The position numbers and the translations under genes were made by a program. Positions 1 through 8,348 of a DNA stretch of 64,000 bases are shown here, piece by piece. Positions within the stretch are counted from its first letter, which is position 1; each line of letters opens with the position of its first letter. The DNA is from Rubrobacter tropicus (GTDB lineage Bacteria > Actinomycetota > Rubrobacteria > Rubrobacterales > Rubrobacteraceae), in contig NZ_CP045119.1 in NCBI RefSeq assembly GCF_011492945.1, forward strand, positions 1,240,001 through 1,304,000. Direction: 5' to 3'. The notes under the pieces were generated by a model. That model was not told the DNA's origin. It made no database searches and saw only the letters and a program-made list of their open reading frames with translations.

Positions 1-1
1 T

Positions 2-643
2 CTCGAACACGCCGGCCCCGACGCGGAGATAGTGGAATCCACCACCATCCCGCTCGAAGGGGTCAGGGCCCTCTACGAGCGCGCGGTCGACGAGGACTTG
101 AAGGTCGCGCGGGTCCACTCCGGGGACCCCAGCCTCTACGGGGCCGTACTGGAGCAGATCGAGCTGTGCGAAGAGATGGGCCTCGAATGGGAGATAGTCC
201 CGGGCGTCTCCTCCCTCGGCGCCGCCGCCGCGGCCATCGGGCGGGAGCTGACCGTGCCCGAGGTCTCCCAGTCCGTCATCCTGACGCGCCGGGCGAGCCG
301 CACCCCGATGCCCGACGGCGAGGACATAAGGGGCTTCGCGGCGCACGGGACGACGATGGCGATCTTCCTCTCCGCAGCCAAACCGCGCGCCCTGCAGGAG
401 GACCTGCTCGAAGGCGGCTACGCCCCCGAGACGCCCTGCGCCGTCGTCTACCGGGCGAGTTGGCCCGACGAGGAGGTCATCGAGTGCCGGCTGGAAGAGT
501 TGGCCGACCGAATAAGGGCCGCCGGGTTCACGCGCCAGGCCCTGATCCTGGTAGGCCCCGGCCTCGGCGCGGGCGGCACCCGCTCCCACCTCTACAGCCC
601 CGAGTTCTCCCACATGTTCCGCCGGGCGAGCCAGGAGGCCTAG
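2..643 (+). CDS. cobM: Cobalt-precorrin-4 C11-methyltransferase (CobM/CbiF), 5' end missing
   Basis: This SAM-dependent tetrapyrrole methylase methylates C11 of (cobalt-)precorrin-4 in corrin ring synthesis. The frame is open from base 2, so the N-terminus lies before the window; about 213 residues remain of a family usually near 250. The family signature VHSGDPSLYGA is visible, followed by the EIVPGVSSLGAAAA segment and a C-terminal ILVGPGLG motif. It is the first visible gene of the cobalamin operon, 8 bp before cbiD. The visible ATG at 32 is internal and should not be taken as the start. Confidence 0.93.
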   Translation, partial: LEHAGPDAEIVESTTIPLEGVRALYERAVDEDLKVARVHSGDPSLYGAVLEQIELCEEMGLEWEIVPGVSSLGAAAAAIGRELTVPEVSQSVILTRRASRTPMPDGEDIRGFAAHGTTMAIFLSAAKPRALQEDLLEGGYAPETPCAVVYRASWPDEEVIECRLEELADRIRAAGFTRQALILVGPGLGAGGTRSHLYSPEFSHMFRRASQEA

Positions 644-651
644 AACACCCG

Positions 652-1824
652 ATGCCCCCGCGCAAGCTCAGGGAGCCCTCCATGCCGCCGAGCATGGCGA
701 AGGTCAAGGGCGAAAAGCTCAGGACCGGCTGGACGACCGGCGCCTGCTCCGCCGCGGCGGCCAAAGCCGCCGCCCTCGCCCTCGCCAGCGGCGAACCCCA
801 GGCCCGCGTGGACATAAAGCTCCCCAAAAAAGGCGAGGAGCGGCGCGTCGAGTTCCCCGTCGAGCGGTGCGACCTGGACAATGAAGGGGCCTGGGCCGAG
901 GCCGTCGTCGTCAAGGACGCGGGTGACGACCCGGACGTCACGGACGGTGCCCACCTCACGGCCCGCGTCTCGTGGAGAGCGGAGGCGGGAGTGGAGTTGG
1001 ACCGGGGCGAGGGCGTCGGGCTCGTGACGAAGCCGGGGCTCGGTCTCGCTGTCGGGGGGCCTGCGATAAACGACACGCCGCGGCGCATGATCTCCTACTC
1101 GGTCCGGGAGGCGCTCGACCCCGAGAAGCGCGGCGTCCGCGTAGTCATCAGCGTCCCCGGCGGCGAAGGGATGGCAGAGAAGACGACGAACGCCCGCCTC
1201 GGCATCGTCGGCGGCATCTCCATCCTCGGCACCACCGGCATCGTGCGTCCCTTCTCCACCGCGGCGTGGGCCGCGAGCGTCGTGCAGGCCGTCAACGTCA
1301 TGGGCGCCCAGGGACAGGGCACCTTCGTCCTCTCGACCGGGGGCCTCACGGAGAAGGCCGCCATGCGCCTCTTGCCGGAGCTCGAAGAGGTCTGCTTTAT
1401 AGAGGTTGGGGACTTTACCGGGCAGGCGATCAAGCGCGCCGTCGAGAACGGGCTCGGTACTTGCTTCTTCGTCGGGATGGCGGGCAAGATCTCCAAGCTC
1501 GCCGCGGGCGTGATGATGACCCACTGGACCCGCTCGAAGGTGGACAATACGCTGCTGGCCGAGGTAACGGAGAAGGCAGGGGGAGACCCGGCCCTCCTCT
1601 CGCAGGTCAAAGAGGCGAACACCGCCCGCCACGCCTACGAAATCTGGCGCTCCGCGCACCTGGACGAGGCCCCCCACCTTCTCTGCGAGGAGGCCGCGAA
1701 CAACCTGATGGAGTACGCGGAGCACAAGCTCGAAGTCCACGTCATCCTGGTCGACTTCGACACCCTGGACCCGACCGGCGCGAGCCCCGGCGCCCTCGAA
1801 AAGACCGCCTGGGGCGCCGCGTGA
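652..1824 (+). CDS. cbiD: Cobalt-precorrin-5B C1-methyltransferase CbiD
   Basis: CbiD methylates C1 of cobalt-precorrin-5B in the anaerobic cobalamin branch. The product begins close to the hallmark LRTGWTTGACSAAAAKAA segment, which follows an ATG at 652; in-frame ATGs at 682 and 694 are alternatives nearer the domain. About 390 residues is normal for the family. It also contains TKPGLGLAVGGPAIN and FVGMAGKISKLAAGV, typical of CbiD. The stop overlaps the GTG start of the next gene (GTGA). The presence of CbiD, rather than the aerobic CobF type, supports early cobalt insertion. Confidence 0.95.
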   Translation: MPPRKLREPSMPPSMAKVKGEKLRTGWTTGACSAAAAKAAALALASGEPQARVDIKLPKKGEERRVEFPVERCDLDNEGAWAEAVVVKDAGDDPDVTDGAHLTARVSWRAEAGVELDRGEGVGLVTKPGLGLAVGGPAINDTPRRMISYSVREALDPEKRGVRVVISVPGGEGMAEKTTNARLGIVGGISILGTTGIVRPFSTAAWAASVVQAVNVMGAQGQGTFVLSTGGLTEKAAMRLLPELEEVCFIEVGDFTGQAIKRAVENGLGTCFFVGMAGKISKLAAGVMMTHWTRSKVDNTLLAEVTEKAGGDPALLSQVKEANTARHAYEIWRSAHLDEAPHLLCEEAANNLMEYAEHKLEVHVILVDFDTLDPTGASPGALEKTAWGAA

Positions 1825-3023
1825 GCCGCATAGCCGTGATCGGCCTCGACGGAAGCCCCCGGTCCCCGGAGGCCATCGAACTGCTCGAAGGGGCGGCGCT
1901 CGTGGCCGGAGGGAAGCGCCATCTGGAAGACCTGGCCATAGAACCCGAACGCGCGGTTTCTTTCGAGGGAGACCTCTCCGGTGCGCTCTCCCGGATAGAA
2001 ACGGAGAGTGGTCCGGTAGTCGTGCTCGCCTCGGGAGACCCCGGGTTTTTCGGTATCGTGCGCCTGCTCGCGGAAAAGTTCGGGTCGGGGGCTTTGCGGG
2101 TCATGCCTGCTTCCTCATCGGTCGCCCTCGCTTTCGCCCGGGCCGGGATCTCCTGGGACGACGCGGTCACCGTGAGCGCCCACGGCCGCGAACCCCGCCG
2201 GGCCGTGAACGTCTGCCGCGCCCACCCCAAGGTCGCCGTGCTCACCTCCCCCGACTTCGGGCCGGCCGAGTTGGCGAAAGAGTTGGGCGGTCTCGGCCGC
2301 ACCTTCGTCGTCGCCGAGAGGCTAGGAAGGACGGAAGAGAGCGTTTTTCGGGGCGATGCCGCAGAAGTCGCGGGTATGAAGTGGGAAGACCCAAACGTGG
2401 TGCTCGTGCTCGACGAGGGGAGAACCGCCCGTAAGAAGGGTTGGATCTCCTCGGGCATCGGGAGCCCGGAACGGTGGGCCTTGCCGGAGGACCAGTTCGA
2501 GCACCGGTCTGGCATGATCACGAAGGGCCCTACCCGCGCCTTCGTACTCTCCCGCCTCGGCCCGGGCCCCGGCGACCTCGTCTGGGACGTCGGTTCCGGC
2601 TCCGGCTCCGTCGCCATAGAGTGCGCCCGCCTCGGCGCCGCCGCCATAGCCGTCGAACGCGACCCCGAGAGCTGCGCCCGCCTCCGCCGCAACGCCGAAC
2701 GCCACGGGGTGGACGTGCCAGTGGTCGAGGGCGAGGCCCCGGACGCCTTGCGGGACCTGCCCGAGCCGGATGCCGTGTTTATCGGGGGAACGGGCGGCGC
2801 CTTCGAGGAGATCGTCAAACTTTGCGCCGCGCGGGCGAGGCGGTCGGTCGTGTTGGCCCTCGTTGGTCTGGAGAGGGTCGTGCCGGCTGGCAGGATCCTC
2901 GAAGGCTGCGGGCTTACGGTCGAAAGCACGTTCCTGCAGGCCTCCCCGGTGGAGGGCGTCGGCGCGATGCGCAGGGTCGTGCCCGGGAGCGCCGTCTTCG
3001 TCGTTTGCGGGAGCCGGACGTGA
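1821..3023 (+). CDS. cbiET: Precorrin-6Y/cobalt-precorrin-7 methyltransferase-decarboxylase, CbiE-CbiT fusion
   Basis: One polypeptide joins CbiE (C5 methylation, residues about 1-205) and CbiT (C15 methylation and C12 acetate decarboxylation, about 215-400), as in CobL. The CbiE half shows VVVLASGDPGFFGIVRLLA. The CbiT half starts at SGMITKGPTRAFVLSRL and has the SAM-binding motif VWDVGSGSGSVAIECA. The GTG start at 1821 overlaps the cbiD stop, and the stop overlaps the next GTG, indicating translational coupling. Fusion of the two activities is known in CobL; here it sits in a CbiD/CbiX-type pathway. Confidence 0.94.
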   Translation: MSRIAVIGLDGSPRSPEAIELLEGAALVAGGKRHLEDLAIEPERAVSFEGDLSGALSRIETESGPVVVLASGDPGFFGIVRLLAEKFGSGALRVMPASSSVALAFARAGISWDDAVTVSAHGREPRRAVNVCRAHPKVAVLTSPDFGPAELAKELGGLGRTFVVAERLGRTEESVFRGDAAEVAGMKWEDPNVVLVLDEGRTARKKGWISSGIGSPERWALPEDQFEHRSGMITKGPTRAFVLSRLGPGPGDLVWDVGSGSGSVAIECARLGAAAIAVERDPESCARLRRNAERHGVDVPVVEGEAPDALRDLPEPDAVFIGGTGGAFEEIVKLCAARARRSVVLALVGLERVVPAGRILEGCGLTVESTFLQASPVEGVGAMRRVVPGSAVFVVCGSRT

Positions 3024-4705
3024 TCGGGCTGATAGCCGCCACCGCGAACGGACGCCGCAAAGCGGCCCACCTCGCCGAAGCCTGGAACGAAGCCCGCCTC
3101 TACGAAGGCAAACCGAGAGAGGCGCTACACCGGGCATGGCACGAATGCGACGCTTTAGTGCTTTTCCTGGCCACCGGCGCGGCCGTCCGTCTCATCGCCC
3201 CGCTCGTTCGGGACAAGCGGGAAGATCCCGGCGTCGTGACGGTGGACGACGCCGGGAGGTTCGCCGTCGCCCTCGCCGGGGGACACGACGGCGGCGCGAA
3301 CCGGCTCGCCGAGCGGGTCGCCGACTCCTTGGGGGCCACGCCCGTCATCACCACCGCGAGCGACGGCCTCGGCGTGCCCGCGCTCGACTCCTTCGGCGCA
3401 CATCTTGGCTTTGTGCGCGAAGACGGCCCGGACCTCGCCGCCGTCGGCGCGGCGCTCGTCTCCGGCGAGCCGGTCTATCTTGTCTCGGATCAACGCCGGC
3501 CGCTCGGGCCGCTGCCGGAGAACGTGATCGTTTCGGACGAGCCCGGATCACCGCTCATCTTCGTCTCCGACCGGGTGGTGGACCTTTCGGGGCCGGCGGT
3601 CGTCTACAGGCCGCCTTCGCTCGTTGCGGGGATCGGCTGCAGCCGGGGGGCCGCAGCCGGGGAGATCCTGGCCCTTCTACGCGCCTCTCTCGAGGAAGCC
3701 GGGCTCTCCGAGAAGAGCCTATCCGCCCTCGCGAGCATCGACGTGAAGCGCGACGAGGCGGGGCTTCTGGAGGCCGCGGAGAGGCTTGGCGTGCCGCTGC
3801 GTTTCTATCCGGCCGAGGCGTTGGCCGCGGTGGAGACACCGAACCCCTCTTCCGTCGTGCGGGATGCGGTCGGGACGCCAAGCGTCGCTGAGGCCTCGGT
3901 GGTCGTCTCCGGGGCGGATCTGGTCTCGGAGAAGCGGAAGTCCGGGATGGCAACGGTCGCCGTCGGGCGGCTGCCGGTTCGGGGGAGGCTCGCGCTCGTG
4001 AGCCTGGGGCCCGGTGAGGAGGCCCTGATCCCGCCCCTGGCGCGCGACGCGCTCACCGCCTCGGAGCTCGTCGTCGGCCTCGGCCAGTACGTCGACCGCG
4101 TTCGCCATCTGCTTAGACCCGGCACGCGAATCCTTACGATGCCCCTCGGCGACGAGATCGCCCGCGCCGAGGCGGCCCTGGACGAGGCCCGCGCCGGCGG
4201 CGCCGTGGCCCTCGTCTCGAGCGGCGACGTCGGCGTGTACGCGATGGCCTCGCCCACCCTGGAGCTCGCGGGCGACGACGTGGACGTCGTGGTAGTCCCC
4301 GGCATAACGGCGTCCCAGGCGGCCGCATCCCTGCTCGGCTCCCCGCTCGGCCACGACCACTGCTCCATAAGCCTCTCCGACCTCCTGACGCCGTGGCCCG
4401 TCATAGAGCGTCGCGTGGAGGCGGCGGCCTTCGGAGACTTCGTGGTCTCCCTCTACAACCCCCGCTCGAAAGGCCGCGACTGGCAACTCGGCAAGGTGAA
4501 AGAGATGCTCCTCGACCACCGCCCGCCGGACACCCCCGTCGGCATCGTCAGGGACGCCTACCGCCCGACGCAGGCCGTAACCCTGACGGACCTCGCCTCC
4601 CTGCGCCCCGAAGACGTGGACATGCTGACGGTCGTCGTCGTCGGCAGCTCGCAGACGACTCTGGTCTCAGGCCGCATGGTGACGCCGCGGGGGTACCTGT
4701 CTTGA
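3020..4705 (+). CDS. cbiGH: CbiG-CbiH (CobJ) fusion: cobalt-precorrin-5A hydrolase and precorrin-3 C17-methyltransferase
   Basis: The N-terminal half (about 1-325) is CbiG, which opens the delta-lactone of cobalt-precorrin-5A and releases acetaldehyde: LFLATGAAVRLIAPL, ALAGGHDGGANRLAE and GIGCSRG are visible. The C-terminal half (about 330-561) is CbiH/CobJ, which performs ring contraction and C17 methylation: LALVSLGPG, VALVSSGDVGVYAMASP and VVVPGITASQAAASLLGSP. The protein has 561 residues. The GTG start overlaps the cbiET stop and the stop overlaps the ferredoxin TTG. The two fused activities act close together in the pathway, so the fusion may channel a labile intermediate. Confidence 0.94.
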   Translation: MIGLIAATANGRRKAAHLAEAWNEARLYEGKPREALHRAWHECDALVLFLATGAAVRLIAPLVRDKREDPGVVTVDDAGRFAVALAGGHDGGANRLAERVADSLGATPVITTASDGLGVPALDSFGAHLGFVREDGPDLAAVGAALVSGEPVYLVSDQRRPLGPLPENVIVSDEPGSPLIFVSDRVVDLSGPAVVYRPPSLVAGIGCSRGAAAGEILALLRASLEEAGLSEKSLSALASIDVKRDEAGLLEAAERLGVPLRFYPAEALAAVETPNPSSVVRDAVGTPSVAEASVVVSGADLVSEKRKSGMATVAVGRLPVRGRLALVSLGPGEEALIPPLARDALTASELVVGLGQYVDRVRHLLRPGTRILTMPLGDEIARAEAALDEARAGGAVALVSSGDVGVYAMASPTLELAGDDVDVVVVPGITASQAAASLLGSPLGHDHCSISLSDLLTPWPVIERRVEAAAFGDFVVSLYNPRSKGRDWQLGKVKEMLLDHRPPDTPVGIVRDAYRPTQAVTLTDLASLRPEDVDMLTVVVVGSSQTTLVSGRMVTPRGYLS

Positions 4706-4905
4706 AGTCAGTCTTCGCCGTCACGGACGCCTGCGCCGGTTGCGGGGCGTGCATAAAGACGTGCCCCGAGAAAGCGATACGGCCGGCCCCACGGGGGTAC
4801 GGGTCGCCCCTGATCGTGCTGGAGGACCGCTGCTCGGGCTGCGCCGAGTGCGCAGAGGTCTGCCCGGTCTCCGCCTGCATCGAAGTCCTGTTGGAGGAGC
4901 GTTGA
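4702..4905 (+). CDS. Small 2[4Fe-4S] ferredoxin in the cobalamin operon
   Basis: The 67-residue product has two Cys clusters of the bacterial 2[4Fe-4S] type: CAGCGACIKTCPEKA and CSGCAECAEVCPVSACIE. The TTG start at 4702 overlaps the cbiGH stop (TTGA), and its own stop overlaps the cbiC TTG, so it is embedded in the operon and translated in fixed linkage. A natural inference is electron delivery to a reductive or Fe-S step of corrin synthesis, such as ring contraction or cobalt reduction; nothing in the sequence tells which. Too short to be called by many gene finders at full confidence, but both clusters are complete. Confidence 0.88.
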   Translation: MKSVFAVTDACAGCGACIKTCPEKAIRPAPRGYGSPLIVLEDRCSGCAECAEVCPVSACIEVLLEER

Positions 4906-5486
4906 GGCGCGTACACCCGATCGAAGCCGAGAGCTACCGCATCCTGCGCGAGATGGTCGACCTCTCCCACCTCGGGCCACTGGGCCGGGCCGTCGCCGAG
5001 CGCGTGATCCACGCCTCCGCCGACCCCGAGTACGCCGAGAGCCTCGTCCTCCACGAGCCGGCACTCGAACGCGGCCTCGGCGCTTTACGCCGGGACGCGC
5101 CCGTCGTGACGGACGTCGGGATGGTGGCGGCCGGCATCACGGCGCGCGAGACCCTCTGTCTCGTCTCCGACCCTCGCGCGAGGGAACTCTCGGAGCAGAG
5201 CGGCCTGACACGCTCGGCGGCGGGGTTCCGGCTCGCGGCCGGGAAGGTGGGCGACGGGGCCGTCTGGGTCGTCGGGAACGCGCCGACGGCGCTCTTCTGG
5301 CTACTGGAAGCGGACATCCGTCCGGCGCTCGTGATCGGGCTTCCCGTCGGCTTCGTCGGGGCTGCCGAGTCGAAGGAGCTACTGTTGAAAAGCGAACTGC
5401 CGGGCGTGGCGAACCGGGGGCCGAAGGGTGGCTCCGCGGTCGCGGCGGCGGCGTTGAACGCGCTCATCTACTACGAGGAGGAATGA
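4902..5486 (+). CDS. cbiC: Precorrin-8X / cobalt-precorrin-8 methylmutase CbiC
   Basis: CbiC/CobH moves the C11 methyl group to C12, giving hydrogenobyrinate or cobyrinate. The 194-residue product shows the family features HPIEAESYRILREMVD, RVIHASADPEYA and the C-terminal GVANRGPKGGSAVAAAALNAL. In the family the catalytic His is that of the RVIHASAD segment, present here. The TTG start at 4902 overlaps the ferredoxin stop. The stop lies just upstream of the cbiX ATG, and its last codons form that gene's ribosome binding site (GAGGAGG). Confidence 0.94.
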   Translation: MRRVHPIEAESYRILREMVDLSHLGPLGRAVAERVIHASADPEYAESLVLHEPALERGLGALRRDAPVVTDVGMVAAGITARETLCLVSDPRARELSEQSGLTRSAAGFRLAAGKVGDGAVWVVGNAPTALFWLLEADIRPALVIGLPVGFVGAAESKELLLKSELPGVANRGPKGGSAVAAAALNALIYYEEE

Positions 5487-5487
5487 T

Positions 5488-6429
5488 ATGCGGGAGACGG
5501 TAAGCATCGGCAAGAAGAACGGGAAGATGGGGGAGCGGAACCCCGCGCTCCTTATAGTGGGCCACGGCAGCCGCGACCCGAGGGGGGCCACGGAGTTCCA
5601 CGAGCTCGTGGAACTGGTGAGGGGGCGCAACCCGTCCCTGCCCGTCGAGGGCGGGTTTATCGAGCTTTCCAGACCCCCGATAGGCGAGTGCGTAGACAGC
5701 ATCGCCGCCGGCGGGACCCGGGAGGTCGCCGCCGTCCCCCTGATGCTCCTCGCCGCCGGGCACGCCAAAGACGACATCCCGGCCACGCTCGTGCGCGAGA
5801 AGATGGACCATCCCGAGATGAGCTTTCGGTACGGCCGCGCCCTCGGCGTTCGCCCGGAGCTTCTGGAGCTGATGGAGGAGAGGATCTCCGCCGTCGTCTC
5901 CGAAGACGAGAAATCCGAAACGGCGGTGCTGGTCGTGGGCCGCGGCTCCTCCGATCCCGACGCCAACTCGGACCTCGCGAAGATAACCCGTCTCTTTTAC
6001 GAGGGGCGCGCTTACCCCCTCGTGGAGAGCGCCTTCGTAAGCATGACCCCGCCGACCGTCCACGAGGGCCTCGACCGCTGCCGCAGGCTCGGCGCGCGGC
6101 GCGTCGTCGTCTTCTCGTACTTCCTCTTCACCGGCGTCCTCGAGGAGCGCATCCGGGAACAGACCGAAGCCTTCGCCGCCGGGAACGAGGATGTCGAGGT
6201 TCGCTACGCCGGCTACTTCGGCCCCGACGAACGGGTGGCCGATCTACTCATGGAGCGCTACGACGAGGCCGTTCAGGGAGATATCCGCATGAACTGCGAC
6301 GTCTGCGTCCACCGCGTGGCGCTCCCCGGTTTCGAGGAGAAGGTGGGCGCCCCCGCCACGCCCCACTACCACCCCGATGAGCCGGGCCACGACCACGGGT
6401 ATGACCACCCGCACGGCCATCACCACTAG
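5488..6429 (+). CDS. cbiX: Sirohydrochlorin cobaltochelatase, long CbiX with Fe-S motif and His-rich tail
   Basis: CbiX inserts cobalt into sirohydrochlorin, which defines the cobalt-early pathway. The 313-residue protein is a tandem of two chelatase domains: the first has LLIVGHGSRDPRGATEFHEL, the second LVVGRGSSDPDAN. Long CbiX proteins are known to carry an M-x-C-x-x-C [4Fe-4S] motif and a His-rich tail; both are here, as MNCDVC near residue 270 and a terminus with repeated HDHG/HPHGHHH. The tail probably holds metal. The ATG at 5488 sits behind a strong GAGGAGG. Its place after the methyltransferases is unusual only in order, not in content. Confidence 0.95.
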   Translation: MRETVSIGKKNGKMGERNPALLIVGHGSRDPRGATEFHELVELVRGRNPSLPVEGGFIELSRPPIGECVDSIAAGGTREVAAVPLMLLAAGHAKDDIPATLVREKMDHPEMSFRYGRALGVRPELLELMEERISAVVSEDEKSETAVLVVGRGSSDPDANSDLAKITRLFYEGRAYPLVESAFVSMTPPTVHEGLDRCRRLGARRVVVFSYFLFTGVLEERIREQTEAFAAGNEDVEVRYAGYFGPDERVADLLMERYDEAVQGDIRMNCDVCVHRVALPGFEEKVGAPATPHYHPDEPGHDHGYDHPHGHHH

Positions 6430-6438
6430 GCGGCGAAG

Positions 6439-7500
6439 TTGAGCCTGGAGGACAGGGTAAGGGAACTTGCGGTCGAGGTTCAGCCGTCCGGCGAGGGCGC
6501 CGTCGCGGAGGCCGGGGAGCGGCACCTCGCGCTCGCCAAGCCGCCGGGGAGCCTGGGACGGCTGGAGGGGTTGGGCGCGCGGCTGGCGGGCATGGCGGGG
6601 GAGAGCCCGCCTCCCGTGCCGGGGAGCCCGGCCGTCGTCGTCTGCGCCGGGGACCACGGGGTGCTGGACCGGGGCGTCTCGCCGTGGCCTCGGGAGGTGA
6701 CGGCGGCGATGGTAGGGAACTTCTGCGGCGGCGGGGCCGCCGTCAACGCAATCGCGAGGACCGTTGGGGCGCGGGTCAGCGTGCTCGACGTCGGGGTCGC
6801 GGGGGAGTTGGAGCGGCATCCGTCTTTGCGGGGGGCCAGGGTCAGGCCCGGCACGGACGACCTGAGCCGCGGGCCCGCGATGGGGAGGGAGGAGGCGGCG
6901 AGGGCGGTGCTCGCGGGGGCCGGGGTCGCGGAGGAGCTCGTCGAGAGCGGGGGGGTGGATCTGCTCGTCGTCGGGGACATGGGCATCGCCAACACCACGC
7001 CCGCCTCGGCCCTGATCTCGGCCCTCACGGACCACCCCCCGGAGGAGACGACGGGACGCGGCACGGGCATAGACGACGAGACCCTGAACCTGAAGGTCCG
7101 GGTGGTGCGCGAGGCCCTGGAGCTGCACGGGCCGGACCCGGCGGACCCGCTCGGCGTTCTCGCGGCGGTCGGGGGGCTCGAGCACGCGGCCATCGCTGGT
7201 GTGATCCTGATGGGCGCGGCCTGCGGGGTGCCCGTCATCCTGGACGGCGTCGTCTCGAATTCCGCGGCCCTCGTCGCGGGCGCCCTGGCCCCCGATTCTC
7301 TGGGGTACGTGATCGCCGGCCACCTCTCCGTGGAGCCGGGCGCGAAGATAGCCCTCGACCACCTCGGCCTCGAACCCCTACTCGACCTGGACATGCGCCT
7401 CGGAGAGGGGACCGGCGGCCTGCTCGCCGTCCCGCTAGTCCAGGCCGCGGCCCGCCTGCTCGTGGAGATGGCGACGCTCGAAGACCTCGGCTTCGGTTGA
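6439..7500 (+). CDS. cobT: Nicotinate-nucleotide:dimethylbenzimidazole phosphoribosyltransferase CobT
   Basis: CobT makes alpha-ribazole phosphate for the lower ligand of cobalamin. The 353-residue product has the family's LAKPPGSLGRLEGL, VVCAGDHGVLDRGVSP, GDMGIANTTPASALISAL and the C-terminal LGEGTGGLLAVPLVQAA with its catalytic Glu. It starts with TTG at 6439, 9 bp after cbiX, with only a weak Shine-Dalgarno. The stop is part of TTGA shared with birA. It shows that the operon reaches from ring synthesis into nucleotide-loop assembly, although cobU, cobS and cobC are not in the window. Confidence 0.94.
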   Translation: MSLEDRVRELAVEVQPSGEGAVAEAGERHLALAKPPGSLGRLEGLGARLAGMAGESPPPVPGSPAVVVCAGDHGVLDRGVSPWPREVTAAMVGNFCGGGAAVNAIARTVGARVSVLDVGVAGELERHPSLRGARVRPGTDDLSRGPAMGREEAARAVLAGAGVAEELVESGGVDLLVVGDMGIANTTPASALISALTDHPPEETTGRGTGIDDETLNLKVRVVREALELHGPDPADPLGVLAAVGGLEHAAIAGVILMGAACGVPVILDGVVSNSAALVAGALAPDSLGYVIAGHLSVEPGAKIALDHLGLEPLLDLDMRLGEGTGGLLAVPLVQAAARLLVEMATLEDLGFG

Positions 7501-8312
7501 AAGGGCTGACCCGGGATTCCATCCTCTCCCTCGAAAGCCCCCTCGCGCGCGTCGTCGAGGTACACGGGGCGCTTGGCTCGACCCAGGAGCGCGCCCGCGA
7601 GCTTGCCCGGGACGGGGCGCCCCACGGCGCGCTCGTCGTGGCGGGCGTCCAGACCGGGGGGCGCGGCAGGCTCAGGCGGGCGTGGGGCTCTCCCGAGGGT
7701 GGGCTCTGGATGTCCCTGGTGCTCCGCCCCGACCTCGAAGCCGCCGCCGCGCCTCGGATCACCCAGACGGCCGCCGTCGCGGTGACGAAGGCGCTGCGCG
7801 AGATCGGGGCAAACGTCGGCATCAAGTGGCCCAACGATTTGCTCGTAGAGCCGGGGGGGCGCAAGATCTGCGGCATCCTCGCCGAGTCGAGCATCCGGGG
7901 GGCGCGACCCGGCGAAGCGCCCCGCCTGGACCACGCCGTCCTCGGCGTCGGGCTCAACGCCAACCTCGACCCCGAAGACCTCGGCGTCACGGACCGCGAG
8001 GTCGCCACCCTGCGCTCCGAACTCGGCCGCGACGCGGACCCCATAGACCTCCTCCGGCGCCTGCTTTGGAACCTCGACGCGGAGCTGCGCCGCGTGCACG
8101 ATTTCGCCGCCGTCCTCGACGACTGGCGCGCCCTGAGCCTCACCCTCGGGCAGCGCGTGCGCGTCAGGAGATCCGGCGAAATATTAGAAGGGCTGGCCGC
8201 GGATATCAGCCCGGAAGGGGCCCTAATCCTCGAAACGAGGGACGGTGTGGTCGAGCTCTACGAGGGGGAGGTGGAACGTCTTGTGAGGAGGGGAGATGGG
8301 CACGCTCCATGA
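7497..8312 (+). CDS. birA: Biotin--[acetyl-CoA-carboxylase] ligase BirA (no DNA-binding domain)
   Basis: BirA activates biotin and attaches it to carboxylase carrier domains. The 271-residue protein begins directly with the catalytic domain: HGALGSTQERARELA, QTGGRGRLRRAW (the GRGRxxR biotinyl-AMP loop), and IKWPNDLLVEPGGRKICGIL. A short C-terminal SH3-like domain follows. The N-terminal helix-turn-helix of the E. coli type is absent, so this is a ligase without repressor function. The TTG start at 7497 overlaps the cobT stop, which ties a biotin gene to the cobalamin operon. Confidence 0.93.
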   Translation: MKGLTRDSILSLESPLARVVEVHGALGSTQERARELARDGAPHGALVVAGVQTGGRGRLRRAWGSPEGGLWMSLVLRPDLEAAAAPRITQTAAVAVTKALREIGANVGIKWPNDLLVEPGGRKICGILAESSIRGARPGEAPRLDHAVLGVGLNANLDPEDLGVTDREVATLRSELGRDADPIDLLRRLLWNLDAELRRVHDFAAVLDDWRALSLTLGQRVRVRRSGEILEGLAADISPEGALILETRDGVVELYEGEVERLVRRGDGHAP

Positions 8313-8348
8313 TCGTGCGCCCGGCAAACGTCGCGGTTCCGTTCCAAG

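Noticed and set aside
1-8312. Cobalamin riboswitch for the operon
   Set aside because: The operon's 5' end is outside the window and none of the internal gaps is large enough to hold one.
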